Shown piece by piece: positions 17,601 to 25,803 of a stretch of 64,000 bases of DNA. The notes below the pieces were generated by a model. That model worked only from the letters and a program-made list of their open reading frames with translations, made no database searches and was not told where the DNA came from. Position numbers and translations under genes: made by a program. Source of the stretch: Leptospira biflexa serovar Patoc strain 'Patoc 1 (Paris)' (GTDB lineage Bacteria; Spirochaetota; Leptospiria; Leptospirales; Leptospiraceae); NCBI RefSeq assembly GCF_000017685.1, contig NC_010602.1:620001-684000 (forward strand), given 5' to 3'. The stretch's first letter is position 1, and the number at the start of each line of letters is the position of its first letter.

Positions 17601-18411
17601 GTCGGATGAGGGCATCCATTGGAAGGGATGGTAGGATATCTAAAATATTCCTCTCACCGATGGTTAAGAGCCGCATAACAATGAGTAAGCTAAAAAGTGC
17701 AATGAATAAACTTGCCTTGTCTTGCCTTCGCATTAGGAACAAACCAAGGTGGTAAAGTGCCCATAGGAAAATACTCCCAGCTAAAAAGGAAGTGATTTGG
17801 TAACTACGATTGACTTTGTCGTATAACTTCCGTCTTTCGCCTATCTCCATACTTTCCCAAAATCCGCCTTTGGAATAATGGAAATTTGAGATTTCATATA
17901 CGATTTCTGTCTCACCTGAGACAGGTTCTAAATCGACCAATATCGATTTGTAAGAAGGTTCAAAATATTCTGGATTGATCCCAAAACTACCTTGTTCCAC
18001 CACCAATTTGCCATTGATGTATAATCTATACGCAGATGATAAATCCAAATTATGAAAGGCTAACGTTGGCGTATTTTCAGGAAAAATCACCTTTAGTTTA
18101 TATGTCGCATAACCATATCCACTTAAAGTTTCTCCAAACCAATCCACACCTTTCCAATTGGAAGGGACAACTTGGTAAATGAATTTGGGTTCTTTTCCTA
18201 GTTCTGTTTCAATTTGGATGCCACTTAGAGTCTCTTTCCAATAGAATTCCCATTCGCCATCTAAATTGATGTTCCCATCACGGAGGAAATCCCAAGAAGA
18301 TAAGTCAATTTTTCCTTTTTCAGCGATTGGTTTGTTTCGATTGACTCCTCCGCATGTTAAAACTGGGACAAGTAGGATCAACATGACAATCAAATGGAAA
18401 AATTTCTTCAT
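14674..18411 (-). CDS. 7TMR-DISM sensor with three GAF domains and degenerate cyclase domain
   Basis: 1245 residues. Signal peptide with possible lipobox (VLTC), a jelly-roll-like 7TMR extracellular domain (about 30-190), seven membrane helices (about 205-400), a coiled coil, three GAF domains (about 450-620, 650-820, 845-1010) and a class III cyclase-like domain (about 1032-1215). Against its canonical neighbour, metal Asp1 is Ser1041, Lys is Arg1081, Asn is Thr1161 and Arg is Ala1165; Asp1085 and Asp1154 remain. It is therefore predicted to be catalytically inactive, perhaps a regulator of the active cyclase encoded 4 bp into its end. No ribosome-binding site is evident; a hairpin sits just before the ATG. 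Confidence 0.88.
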   Translation of the reverse strand: MKKFFHLIVMLILLVPVLTCGGVNRNKPIAEKGKIDLSSWDFLRDGNINLDGEWEFYWKETLSGIQIETELGKEPKFIYQVVPSNWKGVDWFGETLSGYGYATYKLKVIFPENTPTLAFHNLDLSSAYRLYINGKLVVEQGSFGINPEYFEPSYKSILVDLEPVSGETEIVYEISNFHYSKGGFWESMEIGERRKLYDKVNRSYQITSFLAGSIFLWALYHLGLFLMRRQDKASLFIALFSLLIVMRLLTIGERNILDILPSLPMDALIRLEFATIYIATIVFAYFYRLVFPNTVGQKTMYVLYILITPFLSSLFLPVSVFTAQIHYFQIFLILVCVRITIAIIMAYRSDTVGAGLSLIGFSFVFGTVVHDILYQNNVINTMNITPFGFLGFILFQGYILSYGFTRAYLSIEKLKESLEISNKELNILKVGLEDIVVERTQELEISKANIERLNEFAKTLNTSLELDSILNKAFDYLKEEVFCDSMILLLVDSENGKLQYHTSVVSSTSALQLENKFRGMNFPLDTSAGLFYHVYKRNRPFRFAKVWESRLNESNQKFIQQIGNHPGMIIPLSSQGKVIAMLAIFSEQKGVSFSKAQLQLVENTAENIATAVTNSILVEEMNREKFIADNARLQMEEAKNEVVKLNEFTKKINSESSLSQIIDEMFDYILKSFEIEATLIQLIDTKKKELYTYKTTIPTYATEEQLHFAKSFRVPLNERGGIIYKTYLRKKALFVPKPPKKYDSELDEQIFSKLSLSSFIAVPLVVQNEVIGIAYFTSYQKPMDVSREVLRRISGFCDQIAGAIQNSLLLQLTEEERKRSEKAKAEIQKMNEFAKTINSQNNLENILAEIFGFIRKNYKIENCVLYFLDKEFNELRYLNHSGFDLLNDENVNFFKTLRFPLKEESGFVYKCYKRKRHFYMKHVPKSMPYEIDKQITEKSGMKGFLISPLVNNDEVVAMAMYGINDESIHFSSEEVDSIVGVSEHIASAINNHFLMKKIEEEKQRSDSLLLNILPKNVAEELQKKGRVNPVEFENVTLLMTSFPGFSQITGLLTPEELIEGLDLYFSRFDEIIKTKGMEKLRMTGDMYLAAGGLPVGNFTHAVDACLAALQIKNEVNRMMEDFKDIPFKPNGITIAIHSGPVVAGVIGKSKFNYDVWGKTVTQTQAIRRGGVGVSINISQETMEKVKRLFHIDNQRMVNTYEGEQFPIYELLTLKSDLADDSGFLPNDKFERLYTQQKRGAKILIK

Positions 18412-18414
18412 AGT

Positions 18415-18430
18415 TAGGCTACACAGCCTA
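18415..18430 (-). promoter_or_regulatory. Short hairpin directly upstream of the 7TMR/pseudo-cyclase start
   Basis: TAGGCT and AGCCTA (18415-18420 and 18425-18430) form a 6-bp stem with a 4-base loop, ending 3 bases before the ATG at 18411 on the minus strand. The position where a Shine-Dalgarno sequence should lie is occupied by the stem and no purine-rich motif is seen. It may affect translation initiation; a chance occurrence is possible. Confidence 0.3.
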
Positions 18431-18461
18431 TGAGGATAAGATGGAAATGAAAAGGAAAAAT

Positions 18462-19460
18462 TTAAGAATAACTCACTTTTATTTGCGATGATAAAAAGTG
18501 TTTTTGTAAAGCGGTGGTCATCACCTCTAAAATTTCTTTTGTTTCTTCATTTGAATAGGAAACTATTTTATCTTTTTTTTCAAAAGCATGAAATAAAATC
18601 GAAGAGTCCTTTCGTATATCGACGATTTGTTTCAAAAAATCTATGTTCATTCGAAATCCACCCACACTCAATTCACTAATCCCTTCTGGGTTTAGTTCTT
18701 TCCCTAATGTTTCGGCTAACGACTGGTAATGGGTTTTCCAATCAGGGACCCGGAGGATGGGATCGATACAAATCCTTACTTTCCATCCCGCTTGGATGGC
18801 TTTTTGAATGGTTTTGATGCGAGCTTGTAAAGAAGGAGTTCCGTGTTCAATGGAATCGATCACATTCTGAGGGCTAATCGTCCATGCGAGGACTATATTC
18901 GGATTGGGAGTTAGGTGAGAGATGGATTGGAAATTAGTCGATTTGGTTCGAATTTCCATGGTCAAATTTGGTTTATCGTTTGCAAATTGAATCCAACTTT
19001 CTGTTGCTTTGAAAAAAGATTCAAGTGCCAACAAATCCGTGTCATACGACAAGGCTAAATACAACGATCCATTCTTCTCCAAAAATTGTTTGGTTTCGCT
19101 AAAAAAATCTTCCCAATTCACAAATAAAACAAGATTTGCAGAAGGAAACATCCCTTGTAAGTAACAGTATTCGCAATCGTAAATACAATTGAGAGCAAGT
19201 GTATTATAATAAAAATGTGGGTGTGAGAAGTTCGGAGAGAAATCACTTCCAGGGTATAAATATTGGTCTTTTTTTTCTGCTAAGATCAGTTTCGGTGATA
19301 GTTTTTGGATTCTGAAATTTTGTGAGTTCCGGTTAAAACTATCTTTGTAATGGCGGATGGGAATTTTGATCGCATTCGGAAATTTTGATACAATTTCTTT
19401 TGTCCGAAAATGATCCCAAATCCCTTCTTCAATATAGATATGAGAAAAAGATTTAAACAT
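18462..19460 (-). CDS. Spore-photoproduct-lyase-family radical SAM protein
   Basis: About 332 residues from the ATG at 19460, preferred over 19481 because the family N-terminus (FSHIYIEEG) begins there and it gives only an 8-bp overlap with the upstream gene. The cluster motif is CIYDCEYC (CX3CX2C), preceded by FYYNTLALN, and followed by YLQGMFPSANL, typical of the SplB-like radical SAM family. True spore photoproduct lyase repairs UV thymine adducts of endospores; spirochaetes form no spores, so a related DNA-photoproduct repair or other radical chemistry is possible. It is co-transcribed with a nucleosidase-like gene. Confidence 0.8.
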   Translation of the reverse strand: MFKSFSHIYIEEGIWDHFRTKEIVSKFPNAIKIPIRHYKDSFNRNSQNFRIQKLSPKLILAEKKDQYLYPGSDFSPNFSHPHFYYNTLALNCIYDCEYCYLQGMFPSANLVLFVNWEDFFSETKQFLEKNGSLYLALSYDTDLLALESFFKATESWIQFANDKPNLTMEIRTKSTNFQSISHLTPNPNIVLAWTISPQNVIDSIEHGTPSLQARIKTIQKAIQAGWKVRICIDPILRVPDWKTHYQSLAETLGKELNPEGISELSVGGFRMNIDFLKQIVDIRKDSSILFHAFEKKDKIVSYSNEETKEILEVMTTALQKHFLSSQIKVSYS

Positions 19461-20319
19461 GGAGATTTTTTTTCCAATCATCGATGAAACGTTTTAGATC
19501 GGTTTTAGATTTGAGTGTGGGAATGATTTCCATGTTTGGGAATGGGATTTGAGAATTTGGATATCGTAAATGGAAAAAACGTAAAGATCTTTTTAAATCA
19601 TGTTTCATGGTTTCTGTTAGGCGAAGATCTGAAATTTGCGAAAGAATATTGGGCCAGAGTTTGCGATCGAATCCATCGTCAGTGATCCAAGGAATTGGTT
19701 GTATCCATTCTTCATACAAATTAGGCATCACTTTCTCCATGAGGGTTTCCACGGTTTCTTGTTGGCAAAAGGAACCTTCCAGATGGTCTGAAATGACTTT
19801 TCCAATCGCCAGGTTTTCTAACGGAAAGTAAAGTGAAGCAGCTTCGAAAAAACCGGAACCTTCCATATCAACAAGGGATATTGTCTTTAAGTCTTCATCG
19901 TTTAATACCAAAAAATGATTTTCATTTTTAATCTTGGCAATAGGTCGATCAAAAGTAGTTAAGTTGGTTTCTCTTGTGAACTGCGAAGATACAATCCTTT
20001 CGAGATAATAGTCTTTTTTAGATGCATGGTCAGAGATTTTATGGATCCAGAAATATTCACCTACGTCCCAATTCGGATTTGCGGATCCTGCAATGCCTAC
20101 ATTCCAAATTTTCATTTGGTTTCTTTCATCTCTTGTGAACCGATGTGCAAACTCAGACACGGCAAGGGCCATTGCCACTTTCCCAGTTCCTGCGATGACG
20201 ATGTACATTGATTCATTCTGATAAATTCGAAATTTACCAGAATGAGGGACTGGTTTTGCTTTTGTTTTTTGGATCCAAGGTTTTGCTTCAGAAAGAACAG
20301 CAAAAAACAATGATGGCAT
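19453..20319 (-). CDS. Nucleoside phosphorylase/MTA-SAH nucleosidase-like protein
   Basis: 288 residues. The N-terminal part follows the phosphorylase-1 superfamily: LFFAVLSEAKPW, then a glycine-rich VIAGTGKVAMALAV and NVGIAGSANP. The purine/ribose-site strand reads VDMEGSGFFEA and the catalytic Asp would be in KVISDHLEG. The C-terminal about 80 residues are extra and helical. It overlaps the radical SAM gene. Since radical SAM enzymes release 5'-deoxyadenosine, which MTA/SAH nucleosidases can cleave, it may remove that inhibitory product (inference). Confidence 0.7.
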   Translation of the reverse strand: MPSLFFAVLSEAKPWIQKTKAKPVPHSGKFRIYQNESMYIVIAGTGKVAMALAVSEFAHRFTRDERNQMKIWNVGIAGSANPNWDVGEYFWIHKISDHASKKDYYLERIVSSQFTRETNLTTFDRPIAKIKNENHFLVLNDEDLKTISLVDMEGSGFFEAASLYFPLENLAIGKVISDHLEGSFCQQETVETLMEKVMPNLYEEWIQPIPWITDDGFDRKLWPNILSQISDLRLTETMKHDLKRSLRFFHLRYPNSQIPFPNMEIIPTLKSKTDLKRFIDDWKKNLHV

Positions 20320-20346
20320 AGTCTAAGGTTGGAGCAGGGGGTTCTT

Positions 20347-20889
20347 GTGCAAAGAAAAGTTTTGTTTGCTATTTTTCTATTTGTCAGTTTTAGTCTGATT
20401 GCTGGAGGAAAAAAAATGACTTTCCATGATTTAAAAACCATCACCATCCAAGGAAAAGAAATTTCGCTCGGAGAATACAAAGGCCACCCAGTGCTTGTGG
20501 TCAATGTTGCATCTAAATGTGGTTATACGCCACAATATGAAGGATTGGAAAAACTCCACTTAGCATACAAAGACAAAGGTTTGAAAGTCGTTGGTTTTCC
20601 ATCCAATGATTTCGGTGGCCAAGAGCCAGGAACGGAAGCCCAAATTGCAGAATTTTGTAAGCTCAATTTTGGTGTTAGTTTTGATCTAATGAAAAAAACC
20701 AAAGTGCTTGGAAATGACAAGGATCCAGTTTACCAATTTCTTACAGAGAACGCAAAAGAAAAAGGGGATGTAAAATGGAACTTTGAAAAGTTTCTCATCG
20801 ATAAAAATGGAAATATAGTGAACCGATTCCCTTCTTCTACCAAACCAGAAAGTGTCGAACTCAAACAAGCCATTGAAAGCATCTTATAA
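20347..20889 (+). CDS. Glutathione peroxidase-family thiol peroxidase, exported
   Basis: About 180 residues from the GTG at 20347, preferred because a GGAGCAGGGGG motif ends 6 bases upstream and a signal peptide follows. Family signatures: VNVASKCGYTPQY with the peroxidatic Cys (Cys, not selenocysteine), GFPSNDFGGQEPG with the active-site Gln, and VKWNFEKFL with the Trp and Asn. Such Cys enzymes mostly use thioredoxin. Signal peptide implies periplasm or membrane. Its start lies only 27 bp from the divergent nucleosidase start, so the two promoters must overlap the opposite genes. Confidence 0.88.
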   Translation: MQRKVLFAIFLFVSFSLIAGGKKMTFHDLKTITIQGKEISLGEYKGHPVLVVNVASKCGYTPQYEGLEKLHLAYKDKGLKVVGFPSNDFGGQEPGTEAQIAEFCKLNFGVSFDLMKKTKVLGNDKDPVYQFLTENAKEKGDVKWNFEKFLIDKNGNIVNRFPSSTKPESVELKQAIESIL

Positions 20890-21748
20890 GAGAATTCTTT
20901 TCTTTTTAGTTGTAACATTTTCTGTTTACGGATTGTTTGGACAAGAAAGTCCAAACAATGTGCAAATTGTACGGACAAAAACTCCTGAGATCGTATCATT
21001 GGAAGAGATCTTAAAAGAAGTGAGTCAACATGATGTACTTGTGTTAGGCGAGGAACATGACAATACTGTCTTACATCGATTTTATGAAGATTTGGTTCGG
21101 CAACTTCAAACACGGCAAACATTCAGTATATCTTTGGAAATGTTGGAAAAAGACCAACAATTTGTCGTTGATGAATACTTAAACGGAACCATTTCCGAAT
21201 CACAATTTTTGTCGTCCATTGTCCATTGGAAAAATTTCAAAACAGATTATTTGCCAATTGTGAATCTTTCAAAAGAAAAAAAATCTAGAGTCATTGCTGC
21301 CAATCCTCCCAGAAGGTATGTGAACCTTATCTCCAAAAAAGGACTTTCTGCGTATAAAGATTTATCGAAAGAAGCGCAAAGTTTACTACCACAAGCATAC
21401 ACACTTGAAAAATACCTAACCAAAGAATACAAACAAAGGTTAACCGAACTTTTTGGAGGGACAGAACATAACTCTGCTCACCAAATCAATATTGAGTTTA
21501 TGGCCCTCGGGCAAGCCACCTGGGACCAAGGAATGGCAGAAGCAATTTCTTCCGAAATTTACAAAACGGGTCAAAAAGTAGTGCATTTGAACGGACGGTT
21601 TCATTCGGATCGAAATGGGGGAGTGGTGACTAGGTTACGGGAAATGGGCCATTCGGTCCTTGTTCTCTCTGGATTTCAAAAAGGAAGGGAATCGGCCGAA
21701 GATTTTGTGAAAATCGCTGATTTTGTAATTTTAACAAATGACCGATAA
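20852..21748 (+). CDS. ChaN-like (DUF399) exported protein
   Basis: 298 residues from a GTG at 20852; a TTG at 20873 is an alternative that begins directly with the signal peptide. Either start overlaps the peroxidase gene. The mature protein shows the ChaN/EreA-like pattern: VLVLGEEHDNTVLHRFY, SLEMLEKDQQ, WDQGMAEAI and VVHLNGRFHSD. ChaN of Campylobacter is an iron-regulated haem-binding lipoprotein; no lipobox is seen here, so a periplasmic form is likely. It is grouped with the peroxidase and followed by a PBP gene 15 bp later. Confidence 0.72.
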   Translation: MSNSNKPLKASYKRILFFLVVTFSVYGLFGQESPNNVQIVRTKTPEIVSLEEILKEVSQHDVLVLGEEHDNTVLHRFYEDLVRQLQTRQTFSISLEMLEKDQQFVVDEYLNGTISESQFLSSIVHWKNFKTDYLPIVNLSKEKKSRVIAANPPRRYVNLISKKGLSAYKDLSKEAQSLLPQAYTLEKYLTKEYKQRLTELFGGTEHNSAHQINIEFMALGQATWDQGMAEAISSEIYKTGQKVVHLNGRFHSDRNGGVVTRLREMGHSVLVLSGFQKGRESAEDFVKIADFVILTNDR

Positions 21749-21763
21749 GAGTAGGGAGAACCT

Positions 21764-24346
21764 ATGTCGGCACCGTCTCTTAAATACCTTTGTCCTCACT
21801 GCCAGAAAGCATCTCGTTTGCCAGAACCAACTCCGAAAGAAGGAAAATTCCAGCTAACGTGTGCTCACTGTTCCGAGAAGGTAGTTTTACAGTTTATTGA
21901 CTATCGATTTGAGATTGTCCAAGTTTTGCCGAGTGCCATCGATGAATCCAAACAATCCTACCAAAGTTTTAAGATTCCAGTTCCAGGCATTTCCGCACAA
22001 TCGAAAGAGAATTTTCCTTCCCGTTCCCCTTCCAAACCTTTCTTTGAAAAAAAAATAATCTGGGAAAAAGAATCGAAGAAACCAAATCCAAAACCGTTTG
22101 CTTTTTCGAAACGGATTCCTGTTTTGAAAAAAGATCCCAGTAAATTTTCCTATTGGAAAGTTGGGTTTACCATCACCTCGATCACTTTGTTTTTATTCAT
22201 TGTTAGTTTTTCCTATTTTGTTGCGGGTGTCCTTGTTACCAAAAAGGAAGTTCCTCTCTATTTGGAATCTTTGTCAAAAAATATTCCCACAAAAATCTTG
22301 GATCGAAATGGACAGGTAGTGAGTGAGATTTTCCAAAAACGTACTTCCACCTTACATTTGCAAGACTATCCAGAAGATATGATCTCCATTTTGCTTAATA
22401 TTGAAGATCAAAAGTTTTTTTTCCATGGTGGGATTGATTATTCTGCCATACTACGAGCCTTTTTTAAAAACATTGTGAATTTGAGTTACAAACAAGGTGC
22501 GTCGACCATCACCCAACAGTTAGCAAGGATTATCTTGGATGACCGTCGCAAAAGTTTGAATCGAAAATGGAGGGAAGCACAACTTGCCTTTGCTCTTGAA
22601 TCCGTTTTAACCAAAGAACAAATCCTTGAGACCTATATGAACCATGTGTATTTGGGCCATGGTGCCTTTGGATTTGGAGAAGGGATCAAGTTTTATTTTC
22701 AGAAAAATCCTATGGAGTTATCCAAAGAAGAAATGGTGTTACTCGCTTCTTTGCCATCCGCTCCTAACAAGTATTCACCGTTAAAAAACCCTGAGGATTC
22801 ATATACTCGTGTTCGTGCCATATTAAATATGTTTCGTAACCGTGGGATTTATCCGAATTTGGATCGGGATAAGTTGATTGGTTTGTATCACAATTTATCG
22901 ACACGTTCTCCAAATGAAACTGTCTTCGGTTCAAGGCATGACATCGCACCATATGTAACAGAACATGTTCGCTCGGTACTTTCATCACTCGAAGGGGAAA
23001 AAAATATTTATGAAAGTGGTGGGTATACAGTGGAAACCACTTTGGATCGAAATGCCCAAGAAGTAATCGGTCCAATCGTCAGGGAATATTTAGCCAAAAA
23101 CAAACGTTCTGGCAAAATCCAAAAACGACGGATTCGATTAAAACCAGAGTCACCATTGGATCTTGCCTTTCGCCAAAAGATGGAAGAAGTTTCTCTTCTT
23201 AATGAATTTGTTTGGAATCCAGACCAATTGGAATCAGATAAAGACCAAAGTATCGTCCAGGCGGCCATTGTGGGGATTCAACCTAACACTGGACAGGTGC
23301 TGTTTTTGCATGGTGGGGATGAATTTAATTCACAAAACCAGTTCAATCGTGCCACTCAGATGCGTAGGCAGACAGGAAGCTCCATTAAAGCTGTGTTATA
23401 TGCTTCCGCAATTGATTCAGGGTCCATCCATGCTGGTATGAAAATCCTAGATGCTCCTTTGTATTACCGTGGAGGTGGGGGAAAGGAATGGGCTCCGGAG
23501 AATTTAGGTGGGAGTTTTGATGGAGAGATCTCTCTACGCACTGCCCTTGTGAAATCTAAAAACACAGCAGCCGTACAAGTCGCAGAGCGACTTGGGAGTG
23601 CGGGCATTGAAAAGTATTTTACGAAGTTCTTTTTTCCAAATGATGCTGAGAAAAAAAATCGATACCGTGGTGACCTTTCCTTGGCATTGGGAACACTTGA
23701 AATTTCACCACTGGAAATGGCTTCTGCCTTCACTAGTTTTGTGAACCAGGGGAATGTCAAACGACCATACCTCATCCAAAGGATTAAAAATGCCAAAGGA
23801 AATGTATTGTATGAAGTTGGTGCCAGTGATGAGTTCAAATTAAAATTACCAGAAGAACGCCAAGTGATTCGGCCTGACACGGCTGAAGTGATGGTGTCAT
23901 TACTTCGAGATAGTGGAAGGGCGAGTGGTGTACGGAACGGCGGTTATACGGGAGATCTCATCGGTAAAACAGGTACCACCAATGATTATAAAGATGCATG
24001 GTTTGTGGGTGCACGGCCAGATCTATCGCTTGCCGTTTGGGTGGGGTATGATAACCCAAAATTTGGAATGGGACCGAGTGGACTCGGCGGAGCGGTCGCG
24101 GCTCCTCTTTGGGGAGAGATCCTAGCGACCATCGACAAAAAAAGTATCCTTCCCAAAATCCAATTTAGTTTGCCTGTCTATGCCAAAGCATATAAAATTT
24201 GTACCTTAACAGGCAAACAGGCTTCCCCCACATGTCCGAGTACTCAAGAATTGTATTTATCCGATTATCCACCAGAAGGTCCTTGTAATGATGATCATAA
24301 ATCGACATCCTCAGATCACAAAGATTTAATGAAGGGTTTGTATTAA
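21764..24346 (+). CDS. Class A penicillin-binding protein with N-terminal zinc ribbon
   Basis: 860 residues. The cytoplasmic N-terminus carries a CPHC...CAHC zinc-ribbon-like motif (residues about 10-36), then a Lys/Pro-rich linker and one membrane helix (about 130-155). Glycosyltransferase domain: IEDQKFFFHGG with the catalytic Glu and GASTITQQLARI. Transpeptidase: SIK (GSSIKAV), SKN and KTGTTND motifs. So both activities look intact. It polymerises and crosslinks peptidoglycan. The zinc ribbon is unusual for PBP1A proteins and may recruit a cytoplasmic partner. It is followed directly by a TTG-started gene. Confidence 0.92.
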   Translation: MSAPSLKYLCPHCQKASRLPEPTPKEGKFQLTCAHCSEKVVLQFIDYRFEIVQVLPSAIDESKQSYQSFKIPVPGISAQSKENFPSRSPSKPFFEKKIIWEKESKKPNPKPFAFSKRIPVLKKDPSKFSYWKVGFTITSITLFLFIVSFSYFVAGVLVTKKEVPLYLESLSKNIPTKILDRNGQVVSEIFQKRTSTLHLQDYPEDMISILLNIEDQKFFFHGGIDYSAILRAFFKNIVNLSYKQGASTITQQLARIILDDRRKSLNRKWREAQLAFALESVLTKEQILETYMNHVYLGHGAFGFGEGIKFYFQKNPMELSKEEMVLLASLPSAPNKYSPLKNPEDSYTRVRAILNMFRNRGIYPNLDRDKLIGLYHNLSTRSPNETVFGSRHDIAPYVTEHVRSVLSSLEGEKNIYESGGYTVETTLDRNAQEVIGPIVREYLAKNKRSGKIQKRRIRLKPESPLDLAFRQKMEEVSLLNEFVWNPDQLESDKDQSIVQAAIVGIQPNTGQVLFLHGGDEFNSQNQFNRATQMRRQTGSSIKAVLYASAIDSGSIHAGMKILDAPLYYRGGGGKEWAPENLGGSFDGEISLRTALVKSKNTAAVQVAERLGSAGIEKYFTKFFFPNDAEKKNRYRGDLSLALGTLEISPLEMASAFTSFVNQGNVKRPYLIQRIKNAKGNVLYEVGASDEFKLKLPEERQVIRPDTAEVMVSLLRDSGRASGVRNGGYTGDLIGKTGTTNDYKDAWFVGARPDLSLAVWVGYDNPKFGMGPSGLGGAVAAPLWGEILATIDKKSILPKIQFSLPVYAKAYKICTLTGKQASPTCPSTQELYLSDYPPEGPCNDDHKSTSSDHKDLMKGLY

Positions 24347-25333
24347 TTGAATTCCTTACGAAGTAATTTTCCAAATACCACCAACTTATTACTGTTTGCC
24401 TGTATCCTTTTACTCGTTGGAGTCTTGCAACCAATCAATGCGAGTGGATTCTATGAAGAAGCCTATGAGATGGAACAAACGAATACCTTGTTTGCGATTC
24501 CTTTATATGAAAAAGCACTCAGCCAAAAACCAACGGGTAAATTACAAAAGGCCGTGGTTTCTCGTTTGTTTTTTTTGTATAAAAAACATTCCAAATTATT
24601 AGATGCCTTGTTTTTAGGAAGTAGGTATCCTTCACATATCCCTTCAAAAGACAGAGCCTGGATTTGGAACCAACTCTCTGAAATTTACAAACCCATTTCT
24701 ATTTCCGACTTATCCTCGACGTATGTCTTCGCTGCAAAAGCAAATAGCGAAAATACACAAGAGCTTTCCGATCATTTAAGAAATTTAAATCTTCCCAAAT
24801 TGTATGAATTTGCATCTATACTTCTATTAAAACGCAAACAATACAAACTGATCCTCATTCTCTATGAAGAAAATCCAACTATGTTCCTTTCTCCTTTGTT
24901 TGTAGGAATCTCAGAATTCAAATTAGGAACCGAACAAGGAAAAGAGTTTTTAAAAAAAGTATTGGCTGATTCAGAGAAAGAAAGATCGGACCAAGAAAAA
25001 TCTGATATTTTGTATTTGATGGGTGTCCATTATAGACAATCCAATGAACACGAGTTATCTGCTCGGTATTTTCGCATGAGTGGGAGTTTTTATGCAAAAC
25101 AAAGAGCAGATTTGGAAGCCAGTAAATCAATGGTTTTACAGGGGAAACAAAAAGAAATGTGCTCCACGTTTAAATTTGGTGCCTCTCCATTTGATGAGAT
25201 CGAAACCATTTTGTATTACCATTGTTCCCCCACTGGATCCCAGAATCTAAGACCAATTTTACCTAGCATTCGCATCCTATCGGAAAGAGAGGGGAATGAG
25301 TTTTTACAAATATTGTTCCCAAAGGAAAGTTAA
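24347..25333 (+). CDS. Exported helical-repeat protein, unknown function
   Basis: 328 residues from a TTG that immediately follows the PBP stop. Signal peptide (about 10-32) then helical repeats resembling TPR or Sel1-like units (YEEAYEMEQTNTLFAIPLYEKAL; SARYFRMSGSFYAK). TPR-like scaffolds often assist peptidoglycan enzymes, and the direct junction with the PBP gene supports coupling. Not assigned to a named family. Its stop overlaps the next start by one base. Confidence 0.7.
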   Translation: MNSLRSNFPNTTNLLLFACILLLVGVLQPINASGFYEEAYEMEQTNTLFAIPLYEKALSQKPTGKLQKAVVSRLFFLYKKHSKLLDALFLGSRYPSHIPSKDRAWIWNQLSEIYKPISISDLSSTYVFAAKANSENTQELSDHLRNLNLPKLYEFASILLLKRKQYKLILILYEENPTMFLSPLFVGISEFKLGTEQGKEFLKKVLADSEKERSDQEKSDILYLMGVHYRQSNEHELSARYFRMSGSFYAKQRADLEASKSMVLQGKQKEMCSTFKFGASPFDEIETILYYHCSPTGSQNLRPILPSIRILSEREGNEFLQILFPKES

Positions 25334-25803
25334 TGGAATTATATTCTAAAATTCGATGGTCATTACTCTTCTTAGGTGGTGTCTTCGTTTCCATCTATCC
25401 TTTGTTCGCAAATTTTTTAGTCACGCCGGAAGAGATCCTTCGTTTGGAATTTCCTTCGAATGTTCGAAACCAAATCCGTTTTTGTAAACAAAATCCCATC
25501 CAAGTGTATGGCAGAAATCCAATTGGATCAGGGTCCATCTGCGTTACTGTTTTGGAAGGGGAAGTGGCAATAGAATCTTTTTTCACAGAGGACTTAGAAG
25601 AAACATCCGAAACTCAGTGGGCATTTTATGATTCGGTGGGCAAACAAATCTTTCCTTCTGTTAGTTGGGAGGGAAGTGAGCCAATGGTCTTTGTATCTCT
25701 TGTGCGATCCAAACGTGGTCAATTTGGCGTGCAGTTGCAAAGGAAAAAAGAAGGTGCCTATTATTTTTACCGAACCAAACTTTCGAATTGGGTGATTCTG
25801 TAA
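25333..25803 (+). CDS. Exported small protein, unknown function
   Basis: 156 residues. An N-terminal hydrophobic segment (LLFLGGVFVSIYPLFA) fits a signal peptide or anchor. The mature part is predicted beta-rich, with two Cys (RFCKQ and SICVTV), and looks like a small beta-sandwich domain. TAATG overlap with the upstream gene places it at the end of the PBP operon. Function is not recognised. Confidence 0.65.
   Translation: MELYSKIRWSLLFLGGVFVSIYPLFANFLVTPEEILRLEFPSNVRNQIRFCKQNPIQVYGRNPIGSGSICVTVLEGEVAIESFFTEDLEETSETQWAFYDSVGKQIFPSVSWEGSEPMVFVSLVRSKRGQFGVQLQRKKEGAYYFYRTKLSNWVIL

Noticed and set aside
18462..19460. Spore photoproduct lyase taken as evidence of sporulation
   Set aside because: No sporulation genes are present and all context is spirochaetal; the name is a family label.
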